Notes under the pieces: generated by a model | What the model was told of the DNA's origin: nothing | Database searches by the model: none | The model's input: only the letters and a program-made list of their open reading frames with translations | Shown here: positions 16,319 to 23,704 of the stretch, piece after piece | Position numbering within the stretch: the first letter of the stretch is position 1 | Layout: each line of letters opens with the position of its first letter | Assembly (NCBI GenBank): GCA_910587365.1 | Contig: CAJUKJ010000003.1 | Location: 1 to 64,000 of the forward strand | Source of the DNA: an uncultured Christensenellaceae bacterium | Lineage (GTDB): Bacteria; Bacillota; Clostridia; Christensenellales; Borkfalkiaceae | Direction: 5' to 3' | DNA length: 64,000 bases | Position numbers and translations under genes: made by a program

Positions 16319-18093
16319 TTCGCACCTCCCACCTTCCACGAAATGGAAGTCTGATAGTCTTTCCACATCTTCGCATACAGCGAGCCGCTCTTTACAAGTT
16401 CGTCGTGCGTTCCTGCGTCCTCGATTTGTCCGTCTTTGAGAACGAATATCTTTTCCGCGTTTCTCACGGTAGTCAGTCTATGCGCTATCATTATCACCGT
16501 TTTATCTTTGGACAGTTCCGCAAATGCCTTTTGTACCAACGCTTCGTTCTCTGGATCGGCGAACGCAGTCGCTTCGTCGAGTACGATAATAGGCGCGTTT
16601 TTCAGCATTACTCTCGCTATCGCTATTCTCTGCTGTTCCCCGCCCGATAGATATACACCTTTCGTACCTATGACGGTATGAATGCCGTCGGGCAATTTTG
16701 CGATTATATCGTCGCACTGCGCTTTATGCAAGGCGTTCAAAACTTCCACCTCGCTTGCGCGCGGCTTAGATAAGCGCACATTTTCCAATATAGACGTCTT
16801 CAATAATTTGCTGTCTTGAAACACATACGACACGTTGTTCATAAGCTCTTCGTGCTTTATATTCTTTACGTTCACGCCGCCGATTTTTACCGAGCCTTCG
16901 CGCACGTCCCAAAACCGCGAAATAAGTCCTGCTGCCGTAGTCTTTCCGCCGCCGCTCGGTCCGACAAACGCTACCGTCTGACCTGCGTTTACTTTGAATG
17001 ACACGTTAGAGAGTGCGTCCGTTTCGGCGTTAGAGTAACGGAACGACACGCCGCTAAACTCTACCGAATTATCTTCGGGCGTTTTACCCTTTACCGCTTC
17101 GGGCAACGGCTTTAAGTCGAGTATGGAATGAACACGCGAAAGTGCGTCCGCAACAATCATTCCGTTTTCGCTCATATACATTACTTTCGTGAGCGCGGTA
17201 GTAATTATCGGCGTAAAGAGAACGTAAAAAATGAAGTTTAGCAGTACGCCCTGCGTTATCGCTTGCCCGCCCGCAAGGATAAGCGCAAGCGCAATAATGA
17301 ACGCAAACGCGCTGTTGATAAGCATCGTAAACCACAGCATAGGGCTACGGCACTTTTTGCAGTATGAAACGCAGAACTTATAGTAGTTGTCGATCGAGCC
17401 TTGAAATTTCTTGAACGAATGTACCGTCTGACCGAACGTCTTGACTACGGGAACACCGCGTACATATTCCACCGCTTGATTGTTCATATCTTCGAGCGCG
17501 CCGTTGTACTTCTTCATATCCTCCGCCATTTTCGGTCCCGCCATTTTGAACATACATAAGAATCCCAAAACAACGGGGACAAGACTGATAAGACCGAACC
17601 GCCAGTCGAACAAAAACAGCATTATTATCATTCCGATAGGCGTCGCAACCGCGCCCGCCATATCGGGCAGTTGGTGCGCAAGGAACGTTTCCGTAGCCGC
17701 GCTGCTGTCGTTAACGATACGGCGCACTTTTCCGCTGCCCGCTTCGCCGATAAAGCCGAGCGGCAATTCGGATATGTGCTTCATCGTCTTTTTACGCATA
17801 TTTCCCGCAATTCTGAACGCTGACAAGTGCGAACACATAAGCGCGCCGAAATACACGATTATGGAAGCGACGGCGAATACGACCGCCATCCAACCGTTAA
17901 ACACGATATTCGTTGCCTGTGAAAAATCCGGCGCAACTTCTATCACTTCCTTTATGATAAAGAAAATGTAGACGAACGGCACAAGCGCAAGTGCCGCACT
18001 GATAACCGACAGCACCCAAGACGAATAAGTAAGCAACTTTGCCTTTCCTGCGTATTGCATAAGTTCGGCAATATTACCTTTCTTCTTTTTCAT
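16315..18093 (-). CDS. ABC exporter half-transporter (first subunit)
   Basis: A 592-residue membrane ATPase with six hydrophobic segments in residues 18-310. Its ATPase domain has GPSGGGKTT, LSGGEQQR and LDEATAFADPENE. The AFADPENE D-loop is typical of the YbtP/IrtA-like group, many of which sit behind TetR regulators. An AGGAGG lies 9 bases before ATG 18093. That ATG overlaps the stop of a 10-residue leader ORF (18090-18122), so its translation may be coupled to the leader. Confidence 0.88.
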   Translation of the reverse strand: MKKKKGNIAELMQYAGKAKLLTYSSWVLSVISAALALVPFVYIFFIIKEVIEVAPDFSQATNIVFNGWMAVVFAVASIIVYFGALMCSHLSAFRIAGNMRKKTMKHISELPLGFIGEAGSGKVRRIVNDSSAATETFLAHQLPDMAGAVATPIGMIIMLFLFDWRFGLISLVPVVLGFLCMFKMAGPKMAEDMKKYNGALEDMNNQAVEYVRGVPVVKTFGQTVHSFKKFQGSIDNYYKFCVSYCKKCRSPMLWFTMLINSAFAFIIALALILAGGQAITQGVLLNFIFYVLFTPIITTALTKVMYMSENGMIVADALSRVHSILDLKPLPEAVKGKTPEDNSVEFSGVSFRYSNAETDALSNVSFKVNAGQTVAFVGPSGGGKTTAAGLISRFWDVREGSVKIGGVNVKNIKHEELMNNVSYVFQDSKLLKTSILENVRLSKPRASEVEVLNALHKAQCDDIIAKLPDGIHTVIGTKGVYLSGGEQQRIAIARVMLKNAPIIVLDEATAFADPENEALVQKAFAELSKDKTVIMIAHRLTTVRNAEKIFVLKDGQIEDAGTHDELVKSGSLYAKMWKDYQTSISWKVGGAK

Positions 18094-18122
18094 TGATTAC
18101 TACCTCCTGTTAGGATTTTCAT
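18090..18122 (-). CDS. Ten-residue leader peptide before the ABC exporter
   Basis: A minus-strand ATG at 18122 opens an 11-codon frame whose TGA overlaps the exporter ATG (ATGA). Its own AAGGAGG lies 11 bases upstream at 18134-18140. The exporter ribosome-binding site lies within this frame. The layout is like translational-coupling leaders of other ABC exporters, for example bmrB before bmrCD, but the peptide is much shorter. Expression is not proven. Confidence 0.5.
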   Translation of the reverse strand: MKILTGGSNQ

Positions 18123-18163
18123 TTTTTATAAAACCTCCTTGAATTTATTTGACTGTTTTATTT

Positions 18164-18181
18164 AGTTAGTTAAGGCTAACT
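18164..18181. promoter_or_regulatory. Palindrome upstream of the ABC exporter genes
   Basis: AGTTAG and CTAACT flank a 6-base spacer. The element lies between the TetR terminator and the exporter leader. Its sequence differs from the operators in front of tetR, so it may serve another protein. No convincing SigA promoter is seen beside it. Confidence 0.4.
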
Positions 18182-18190
18182 CATACCCGT

Positions 18191-18215
18191 TAAAAAAGAG
18201 ATTTTGATAATCTCT
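18191..18215 (-). terminator. Terminator of the TetR gene
   Basis: AGAGATT/AATCTCT (18197-18203 with 18209-18215) form a 7-bp stem followed on the minus strand by a T-run. It lies 9 bases after the tetR stop, so the exporter genes may need read-through or their own promoter. Confidence 0.65.
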
Positions 18216-18223
18216 AATCTAAC

Positions 18224-18868
18224 TTATTTAAGCGACTTTTGCCAGTCCGTAGGCAAGCCGAGTAATTTGTCCCACCCTGCGCTGAAAAAGTCCTGCACTT
18301 GCTTTATATACCCTCTCGCTTCTTCTCGCGGCAAATCGTGGGCGACCACCTCGAATATTCCGTTGAACATCGCACTCGACAACATATGGCTTAAATCCGT
18401 GCGAACTACGTTCATCTTAATACCTGCGTCGTTCAACTGTTTTATAAAACGCACGGTGTTCGCCGTTTCTATGTCTATCATCTTGTCAATGTAATATTCG
18501 TAGCCGCTTCCTGCACTCTTACAAACTATAAGTTTGAAAGCGTCGAAGTTGTCGTATATCATATCAATCATTACGTCAACTTTGGAATCGACGTAAGTGT
18601 GCATTTCCTTATGCTGCTGTTCAGGCGGCAACTCTGCAAAATTATCTTCCGATTGCGAAAAATAATCAAACAGTTTATCCGCCGCTTCGCTTACAAGTTC
18701 TTTGAACAGTTGGCTCTTGTCCGCAAAACGTCCGTATACCATTCCCGTCGTATATCCCGACTTCTCGGCGATTGAACGCATAGACGCGCCCTCAAAGCCT
18801 TTTTCCATAAACTCCTCTTTGGCGCATTCCAATATTTTATCTACGGCAAGTTCGTTTTTTGTACGCAC
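18224..18868 (-). CDS. TetR/AcrR-family regulator
   Basis: A 214-residue repressor-type protein. The helix-turn-helix occupies about residues 8-55 (SMRSIAEKSGYTTGMVYGRF). The C-terminal domain is helical with no recognised ligand motif. The start is GTG 18868 with AAGGAG 8 bases upstream. Two 13-bp palindromes overlap its consensus promoter, so it very likely represses itself. It probably also controls the ABC exporter downstream. Confidence 0.88.
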   Translation of the reverse strand: MRTKNELAVDKILECAKEEFMEKGFEGASMRSIAEKSGYTTGMVYGRFADKSQLFKELVSEAADKLFDYFSQSEDNFAELPPEQQHKEMHTYVDSKVDVMIDMIYDNFDAFKLIVCKSAGSGYEYYIDKMIDIETANTVRFIKQLNDAGIKMNVVRTDLSHMLSSAMFNGIFEVVAHDLPREEARGYIKQVQDFFSAGWDKLLGLPTDWQKSLK

Positions 18869-18887
18869 GTCTTTACTCCTTTATTTT

Positions 18888-18927
18888 ATAACACTGTTAT
18901 TATAACACCGTTATTTTATTTTGTCAA
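18888..18927 (-). promoter_or_regulatory. Consensus promoter with tandem TetR operators
   Basis: TTGACA (18922-18927) and TATAAT (18899-18904) are 17 bp apart. Two tandem palindromes, ATAACACTGTTAT (18888-18900, perfect 6-1-6) and ATAACACCGTTAT (18902-18914), have a 14-bp period and cover the -10 and start site. Confidence 0.8.
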
Positions 18928-18963
18928 GCGTTTTCTTTAAATCGGTTCAAATTATTCGTTTCA

Positions 18964-19002
18964 AAAACAGCAGGAACTTGCAATGCAAGTTCCTGCTGTT
19001 TT
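18964..19002. terminator. Strong 18-bp hairpin terminator
   Basis: The arms at 18964-18981 and 18985-19002 pair perfectly around a 3-base loop, with A- and T-runs on both sides. It can end the transcript of the small membrane protein and isolates the tetR promoter. Confidence 0.85.
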
Positions 19003-19049
19003 TTGGCTCACTTTTTAAGTTGAATTCCGATTAAAATTTAGTTTTCTGT

Positions 19050-19087
19050 AAATTCCCTATGGAAAATACACTTATTTTAGGGAAATT
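19050..19087. repeat. Ten-bp inverted repeat after the small membrane protein gene
   Basis: AAATTCCCTA and its complement flank an 18-base loop (19050-19059 and 19078-19087), 13 bases past the stop of the membrane-protein gene. It may assist termination. No other function is evident. Confidence 0.4.
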
Positions 19088-19099
19088 TTGTCTTTTTAA

Positions 19100-19444
19100 T
19101 TACCAGGAGAAAATACCCAATCCGCCGAGCAAGCCGAGAATCGCGCCGAGAGCGAAACCTACAAGCGCAATCCAGAAAACTACTTTCCAGCCCTTGCTTC
19201 TGTATTTAACGAACTGCCATGCGGGTATAGCAACTGCAACGATTAAAGCAACGTTTCCTAAAAACGTAATGATATTATAAATATTATTTAGTACCGCTGC
19301 CGTTTTAGTTCCGTTTAAATCTTTGATTACGGAAACAATAAATCTGAAAATTCCACCGAACAGGTAAGCAAAACCCGAAATTACTATCGCCCAGAACGCA
19401 CATATTTCCGTCCAGGTGTGTGTACCAACGTATCTTCTTGACAT
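19100..19444 (-). CDS. Small three-helix membrane protein
   Basis: A 114-residue protein with three hydrophobic segments at about 14-38, 54-76 and 88-112, rich in Gly in the last. No family is recognised. It forms a single-gene unit with an AGGAG site, its own promoter (19477-19505) and a strong downstream terminator. The function is unknown; the gene itself looks real from these signals. Confidence 0.7.
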   Translation of the reverse strand: MSRRYVGTHTWTEICAFWAIVISGFAYLFGGIFRFIVSVIKDLNGTKTAAVLNNIYNIITFLGNVALIVAVAIPAWQFVKYRSKGWKVVFWIALVGFALGAILGLLGGLGIFSW

Positions 19445-19476
19445 AAATAATACTCCTTGCTTATATTCTTATTACC

Positions 19477-19505
19477 ATTTTAGCATTTTTATAATCTTTT
19501 GGCAA
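19477..19505 (-). promoter_or_regulatory. Promoter of the small membrane protein
   Basis: TTGCCA (19500-19505) and TAAAAT (19477-19482), spacer 17 bp, lie upstream of the AGGAG site. Confidence 0.55.
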
Positions 19506-19521
19506 GTAATTTAAAATATTT

Positions 19522-20430
19522 TTAAATTTCGACAAGTTTATTTAATACTTCTTGAAAATAATCGGGCAACGGTGCTTCAAAAGTCATTTTCTTGCCCGTT
19601 ACGGGATGCACGAGCGATAGCCTGCACGCGTGTAAAAGCTGACCGTTTAATTTGAATTTTTGGTTTTTAACTCCGTAAACGGGATCGCCGACTATAGGAT
19701 GTTTGAGGTATAAGGCGTGTACGCGTATCTGATGGGTTCTGCCCGTGCGCAAATCGAAACGGCAAAGCGTGTAGCCCGAATATCTCTTTACAACCGTATA
19801 ATCGGTTACGGCAAGCTTGCCCTTATCGGGCGCGACCACCGCCATTTTTACCCTGTCCTGCGGACTTCTGCCTATGTACGTTGTTACAGTGCCGCTGTCA
19901 GTTTTCAAATTGCCTTCCAAAAGGGCAAGATACGTGCGTTTGCAGGTCTTGCCGGCAATCTGCTCCGAAAGACTTAAATGGGCATTATCGTTTTTGGCTA
20001 CAACCAAAAGCCCGGAAGTGTCCTTGTCTATTCGATGCACTATGCCGGGACGGATTACCCCGTTGATGCCGCTTAAACTGTCAAGCCTGTATAATAGCGC
20101 GTTTACAAGTGTTCCGTCAATATTGCCGTTGCCGAGATGCACCGTCATCCCCTGCGGCTTGTTTACGACTGCTATATCGTTATCCTCATAAATTATGTCA
20201 AGGGGAATGTCCTCGGGTTTGGCACGGTATTCCATGGCGTCGGGCAAGGTTACTTCGACACAGTCCCCCTCGCACACCTCCTGTGAGGGCTTGGCGTTTT
20301 TTCCGTTTATAATTACCAATCCGTTTTCAAAAAGTTTTTTTACCGAAGAACGCGTTTGGATTAGCTGTCCGCAGACGAACAAGTCAGCCCTGTTAAAAGA
20401 ATTTTCAGCCTTAAAAAGCTTTTTATCCAT
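19522..20430 (-). CDS. RluA-family pseudouridine synthase (RluD-like)
   Basis: A 302-residue enzyme converting uridine to pseudouridine in 23S rRNA. An N-terminal S4 RNA-binding domain (about 12-75) precedes the catalytic domain with HRIDKDTSGLL, whose Asp is the nucleophile, and the RTGRTHQIRVH motif. ATG 20430 is chosen because it matches family starts and overlaps the end of lspA by 8 bases; the longer frame runs through lspA. The lspA-rluD order is common in Firmicutes. Confidence 0.93.
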   Translation of the reverse strand: MDKKLFKAENSFNRADLFVCGQLIQTRSSVKKLFENGLVIINGKNAKPSQEVCEGDCVEVTLPDAMEYRAKPEDIPLDIIYEDNDIAVVNKPQGMTVHLGNGNIDGTLVNALLYRLDSLSGINGVIRPGIVHRIDKDTSGLLVVAKNDNAHLSLSEQIAGKTCKRTYLALLEGNLKTDSGTVTTYIGRSPQDRVKMAVVAPDKGKLAVTDYTVVKRYSGYTLCRFDLRTGRTHQIRVHALYLKHPIVGDPVYGVKNQKFKLNGQLLHACRLSLVHPVTGKKMTFEAPLPDYFQEVLNKLVEI

Positions 20431-21076
20431 CGTCTTTTTCGCCTTCGTTATCTGTATTGCTTGGTTGTTCCGCGGGTTCGGGGTCGGTGGTTTCCACAAC
20501 GTCCGCATTTACTTCGGGTTGGGGCTGTTCACTCTTTTTTGTCTGCGCCGCTTTTGCCTGTTTTGTAAGGGGAATTAATGCCCATTCGTTTATAAACAAA
20601 ATATCTATTATTGCAACTATTGTACCGAAAACTATCCAGAAGTCCGCAAAGTTGCACGACACCATACTGCCAAACATATTTATGCCAATGAAGTCGCGTA
20701 CCTCACGGTAAGCTATCCTGTCGATAAGGTTGCCTACGGCACCCGCCGTTATCATTGAAATTGCCACCTTTAATAGAATAAACCGTTCGGGAAGTACGGT
20801 AAATACCGCTATTAAAACGGCTAACATTATAAACGTAACAACTATAAGGAAGGTTTGTCCCCACGCCGCTTCCGCAAGGAAGCTGAACGCACAACCGGGG
20901 TTTCTGCTGCCGCTTGCCACCTCAATAAATTTAGGGATTACAGTAAAATTCCAGTTATCCCTTTCCTCAAAGATTTTAGTTAAAAGGTCGATAAGCACCA
21001 AAACGACGCATACGCCTATTAAAATAAGGCTTTTCCAGCCGATATTTAATTTTAATTTCTTTAATTTTTCAAGCAT
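20423..21076 (-). CDS. lspA: Lipoprotein signal peptidase
   Basis: Membrane aspartyl protease that cleaves prolipoproteins such as those encoded at 10557 and 32904. Four TM segments are visible, and the catalytic Asp pair lies in GNLIDRI and NFADFWI. The 217 residues exceed the usual 150-170 because of a hydrophilic, Pro/Glu-rich C-terminal tail of about 50 residues. No ribosome-binding site precedes ATG 21076. The -10 box ends 7 bases before it, so the mRNA should be leaderless. Confidence 0.93.
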   Translation of the reverse strand: MLEKLKKLKLNIGWKSLILIGVCVVLVLIDLLTKIFEERDNWNFTVIPKFIEVASGSRNPGCAFSFLAEAAWGQTFLIVVTFIMLAVLIAVFTVLPERFILLKVAISMITAGAVGNLIDRIAYREVRDFIGINMFGSMVSCNFADFWIVFGTIVAIIDILFINEWALIPLTKQAKAAQTKKSEQPQPEVNADVVETTDPEPAEQPSNTDNEGEKDDG

Positions 21077-21082
21077 ACGATT

Positions 21083-21111
21083 ATGATATATTAATCTTTT
21101 GATTTTGTCAA
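21083..21111 (-). promoter_or_regulatory. lspA promoter giving a leaderless mRNA
   Basis: TTGACA (21106-21111) and TATCAT (21083-21088) are spaced 17 bp, with only six bases between the -10 and the ATG at 21076. The expected start site falls on or next to the A of the ATG. Confidence 0.75.
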
Positions 21112-21133
21112 ATAAAAGTTAAACAAATGCGTA

Positions 21134-21160
21134 AGGCGCACGGCTTTAAGCCGCACGCCT
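21134..21160 (-). terminator. Hairpin at the mazF stop codon
   Basis: The arms at 21134-21145 and 21149-21160 pair, with two G-U wobbles, and start within the mazF stop codon. The T-run is weak. It probably ends mazF transcription ahead of the lspA promoter. Confidence 0.55.
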
Positions 21161-21506
21161 ATTTTGCAAAGCCAAGACTTATCAGTATTGCCTTATCCAC
21201 ACGCGTCATAGTAGTTTCGTTTAGTTCACCTATACGCTCTTTCAGTCTGCGCTTATCAAGCGTGCGTATCTGTTCCAAAAGAATTACCGAATCTTTTTGG
21301 AGTCCGTAGGAGTTGGACGGAAGCTCTATATGTGTGGGTAATTTTGCCTTGTTTATTTTGCTTGTGACTGCCGCCGCTATCACGGTCGGTGAATATTTGT
21401 TGCCAACGTCGTTCTGAACGACGAGTACGGGACGAACGCCCCCTTGTTCACTGCCAACTACCGGCGACAAATCTGCATAGTACAGTTCTCCGCGTTTGAT
21501 ATCCAT
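21159..21506 (-). CDS. mazF: MazF/NdoA-type endoribonuclease toxin
   Basis: A 115-residue mRNA interferase. The family features are RGELYYADLSPVVGSEQGG with the catalytic Arg region, RPVLVVQND, and a T/S pair in AAAVTSKI. The length is typical of Bacillus NdoA. An AGAGG site lies just before ATG 21506. No MazE/EndoAI-like antitoxin frame is found between it and the upstream antiporter gene. The antitoxin must then be encoded elsewhere, or the gene is solitary. Confidence 0.9.
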   Translation of the reverse strand: MDIKRGELYYADLSPVVGSEQGGVRPVLVVQNDVGNKYSPTVIAAAVTSKINKAKLPTHIELPSNSYGLQKDSVILLEQIRTLDKRRLKERIGELNETTMTRVDKAILISLGFAK

Positions 21507-21538
21507 ATAAACCTCTTAAACGGCAGTGTGTATATTCT

Positions 21539-21582
21539 ATTATATGTAACACTGCACTATTATTGTTGACCCCGAGTGCAGT
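21539..21582 (-). promoter_or_regulatory. mazF promoter region with inverted repeat
   Basis: A TATAAT lies at 21539-21544 on the minus strand, but no good -35 is seen. Just upstream, ACTGCACT and AGTGCAGT (21551-21558 and 21575-21582) form an 8-bp inverted repeat with a 16-base spacer. It is either an operator for mazF or a weak terminator of the antiporter gene. Confidence 0.4.
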
Positions 21583-21604
21583 TTTTATACCTTTTAGCCG
21601 AATA

Positions 21605-22660
21605 TCAATATAAATGGAATGCGTAAAGATTTGCAAATATGAAGCCATAGTATGCGACAAGACATATTAGCATTACTATACCCGCAATCCTGCCTATGCT
21701 TTTATTTTTGCCCCAGCACGAAGCAAATACTATAAGGGCGGCGGCAAGCCCTACTATTCCGCTTACCAGACCCTCGGTTGTAAATGGCAATCCGCCCTTG
21801 CTACATATGGCTCCAAGTCCGCCTATAAACAAAATATTTGCTATATTACTGCCTATAATATTTCCCGTGGCTATTCCCACGTCGCCCTTTCTTGCGGCGG
21901 TAACCGACGTTACGAGTTCGGGCAAGGAGGTTCCGAAAGCGACAACCGTTAAAGCGACAATTTCAGCGGGAATACCTATTAAGTCCTGTGCGATATACTT
22001 CGCCGAGTCAACCACGAGTTCGGCACCCCCGACCACCATACCAAGCCCAGCGACGGAAATTATAATAAGAAACCAGACTTTATCTTTTAAATTTTTATAA
22101 CCTGATTTCAGTTTAGCGTACCAATTCTGCGGTTCTTCTGCTATTTCCCGTTCCGATACCGAAACCGCCGTTGCCTGTTCAAGTCCGACCTTGGACTGTC
22201 TTAAAGCAAGTACAATGTTATACGCCATATACGCAGCATAAAGTACAAGAAGAATTAAACCTTCCCACCATTCAAAAGTTCCGCCGAAAAATCCCAAAAC
22301 AACGAACAACGCGCCTATAAATATGAGAACGGGAATATCGATAATACGGGTACTCTTATCAACGGGAAGCTTGCAGATTACCGCAGATACGCCGAGAATA
22401 AGTAAAATATTTATTATATTGCTTCCCGTTATGTTTCCGACGATGATACCGCTTTCGCCCTTTACCGCACTTATTACGGTTACCGCCATTTCGGGCGCGC
22501 TGGTACCCAACGCCACGACGGTTACACCTATTATAAAGGTCGAAACTTTAAATTTTTTTGCTATACCCGACGCCCCGTCCACGAAAAAATCCGCGCCTTT
22601 GACAAGTAAAACAAAACCCAATAACAGCAAAAATACTTTAAGCACCGCAGTTCCTGCCAT
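21605..22660 (-). CDS. CaCA-family cation antiporter (calcium/sodium, YrbG-like)
   Basis: A 351-residue membrane exchanger with about ten TM helices. It carries the two internal alpha repeats, VVALGTSAPE with NIIGSN-like GSNIINILL and VVAFGTSLPE with GSNIANILF, near residues 45-90 and 235-285. A 40-residue hydrophilic loop separates the halves. A yybP-ykoY-like metal riboswitch and terminator precede it. Manganese rather than calcium may therefore be a physiological substrate or trigger; this is inference. Confidence 0.9.
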   Translation of the reverse strand: MAGTAVLKVFLLLLGFVLLVKGADFFVDGASGIAKKFKVSTFIIGVTVVALGTSAPEMAVTVISAVKGESGIIVGNITGSNIINILLILGVSAVICKLPVDKSTRIIDIPVLIFIGALFVVLGFFGGTFEWWEGLILLVLYAAYMAYNIVLALRQSKVGLEQATAVSVSEREIAEEPQNWYAKLKSGYKNLKDKVWFLIIISVAGLGMVVGGAELVVDSAKYIAQDLIGIPAEIVALTVVAFGTSLPELVTSVTAARKGDVGIATGNIIGSNIANILFIGGLGAICSKGGLPFTTEGLVSGIVGLAAALIVFASCWGKNKSIGRIAGIVMLICLVAYYGFIFANLYAFHLY

Positions 22661-22710
22661 AACGTACCTCTTTTTAAATCTACTCCTTAATATGTTATCC
22701 TATTAAGAAC

Positions 22711-22757
22711 AAAAAAATAAGACCTTTAAACTTAAATTTCTTTAAGTTAAAAGTCTT
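22711..22757 (-). terminator. Expression-platform terminator of the antiporter riboswitch
   Basis: A stem of about 17 bp with one bulge (22719-22736 with 22741-22757) is followed on the minus strand by seven Ts. It lies between the aptamer and the antiporter start codon, in the position of an attenuator. Confidence 0.85.
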
Positions 22758-22767
22758 GTTCCCAAAT

Positions 22768-22832
22768 AAAGGTGCTACGACACGATTTAAAAATCGGGGT
22801 ATGTTGCCGTAACAATATAACTACTCCCTTTC
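22768..22832 (-). ncRNA. yybP-ykoY-like manganese riboswitch aptamer
   Basis: The minus-strand RNA opens with GAAAGGGAGUAG, contains CAACAUACC, and closes with GUAGCACCUUU. These correspond to the near-invariant loop (GGGGAGUAG), the CAUAC segment and the P1-closing strand of yybP-ykoY riboswitches. AAAGG at 22827-22831 can pair with CCUUU at 22768-22772. A promoter starts transcription right at the aptamer and a terminator follows. The element is short (about 65 nt) and has one base off the canonical GGGGAGUAG, so a variant or related class is possible. Confidence 0.7.
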
Positions 22833-22841
22833 AACACGGCT

Positions 22842-22870
22842 ATTTTACATTATAAAAATCACTTTGTCAA
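22842..22870 (-). promoter_or_regulatory. Promoter of the riboswitch-antiporter transcript
   Basis: TTGACA (22865-22870) and TAAAAT (22842-22847) are 17 bp apart. The -35 lies within the 3' end of the upstream hydratase gene. The predicted start falls a few bases before the aptamer. Confidence 0.7.
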
Positions 22871-23704
22871 CCGTTTAACGGCGTTATGTATATTGTTTAA
22901 AATGTCTTTTGCTGTTGCGCAGTAATCGGTTTTTTGTAAAGAAGAAATTTCGGCGGAAACACCCAAAGTATACGACGCACAGACAGCCGCGTCAAAAGGT
23001 TCAAGCCCGCGTGCGGCGCAACCGCACATAAAACCCGAAAGCATATCGCCGCTTCCCGCTTTGGCAAGCGCGGTAGTGCCGCGTTTATTTATTGCAATGC
23101 GCGCACCGTCCGCAATTATGCTGTCGGCACCCTTTAATAAAACTGTTACCTTATATTCGTTTGCGAAATCCAAAGCGCAATTGACGGGATTATCCGTTAT
23201 AGTTTTAACGTCAATCCCTGTAAGACGAGAAAACTCTTTGACGTGCGGAGTCAAAACCACACGGCAGTTTGCCGTTTTTAAAACATCCGTTCCGTATTTT
23301 GCAAGTGCGTTCAGCCCGTCGGCGTCGATTATAAGTGTTTTATCATATGCGGAAAGAAGGTGTTTTATTGTAAGATATACCTCTTCTTTTAAGCCCAAAC
23401 CCATCCCTATTGCGATTGTCTGTGAAGCCAAATCAGGTTCGTCAAGGTAAATTACCTGCGGATACTTCGCGGCAAGTGCAAGCCTTACCTTGTCGGGCGC
23501 GGTAAGCTTGACGTACCCGCAACCAGACTTTAGCGCAGCTTCCGCAGCAAGCGCAGCAGCACCGACATACTTTTCGCTTCCCGCAATTATATTTGCCGAG
23601 CCGTAAGTTCCTTTGTGGGAATTACGGACGCGGATGGGATAAAATTGTTTTATTTCACTGTCAGTATATTCTTTCAAACTGTATATTTGCGAATTATCCG
23701 TCAT
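22859..23704 (-). CDS. nnrD: ADP/ATP-dependent NAD(P)H-hydrate dehydratase
   Basis: Repair enzyme that restores hydrated NAD(P)H. The 281 residues cover only the YjeF C-terminal, ribokinase-like domain. The NIIAGSEKYVGAA nucleotide-binding segment is near 36-48, and KAGSGDMLSGFMCG with the catalytic Asp near 217. There is no fused epimerase domain. It overlaps birA by 4 bases and is the last gene of the recX-birA-nnrD unit. Confidence 0.93.
   Translation of the reverse strand: MTDNSQIYSLKEYTDSEIKQFYPIRVRNSHKGTYGSANIIAGSEKYVGAAALAAEAALKSGCGYVKLTAPDKVRLALAAKYPQVIYLDEPDLASQTIAIGMGLGLKEEVYLTIKHLLSAYDKTLIIDADGLNALAKYGTDVLKTANCRVVLTPHVKEFSRLTGIDVKTITDNPVNCALDFANEYKVTVLLKGADSIIADGARIAINKRGTTALAKAGSGDMLSGFMCGCAARGLEPFDAAVCASYTLGVSAEISSLQKTDYCATAKDILNNIHNAVKRLTK

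Noticed and set aside
20431..20508. Longer N-terminus for the pseudouridine synthase
   Set aside because: The extension lies within lspA in another frame and is Pro/Asn-rich, unlike the family.
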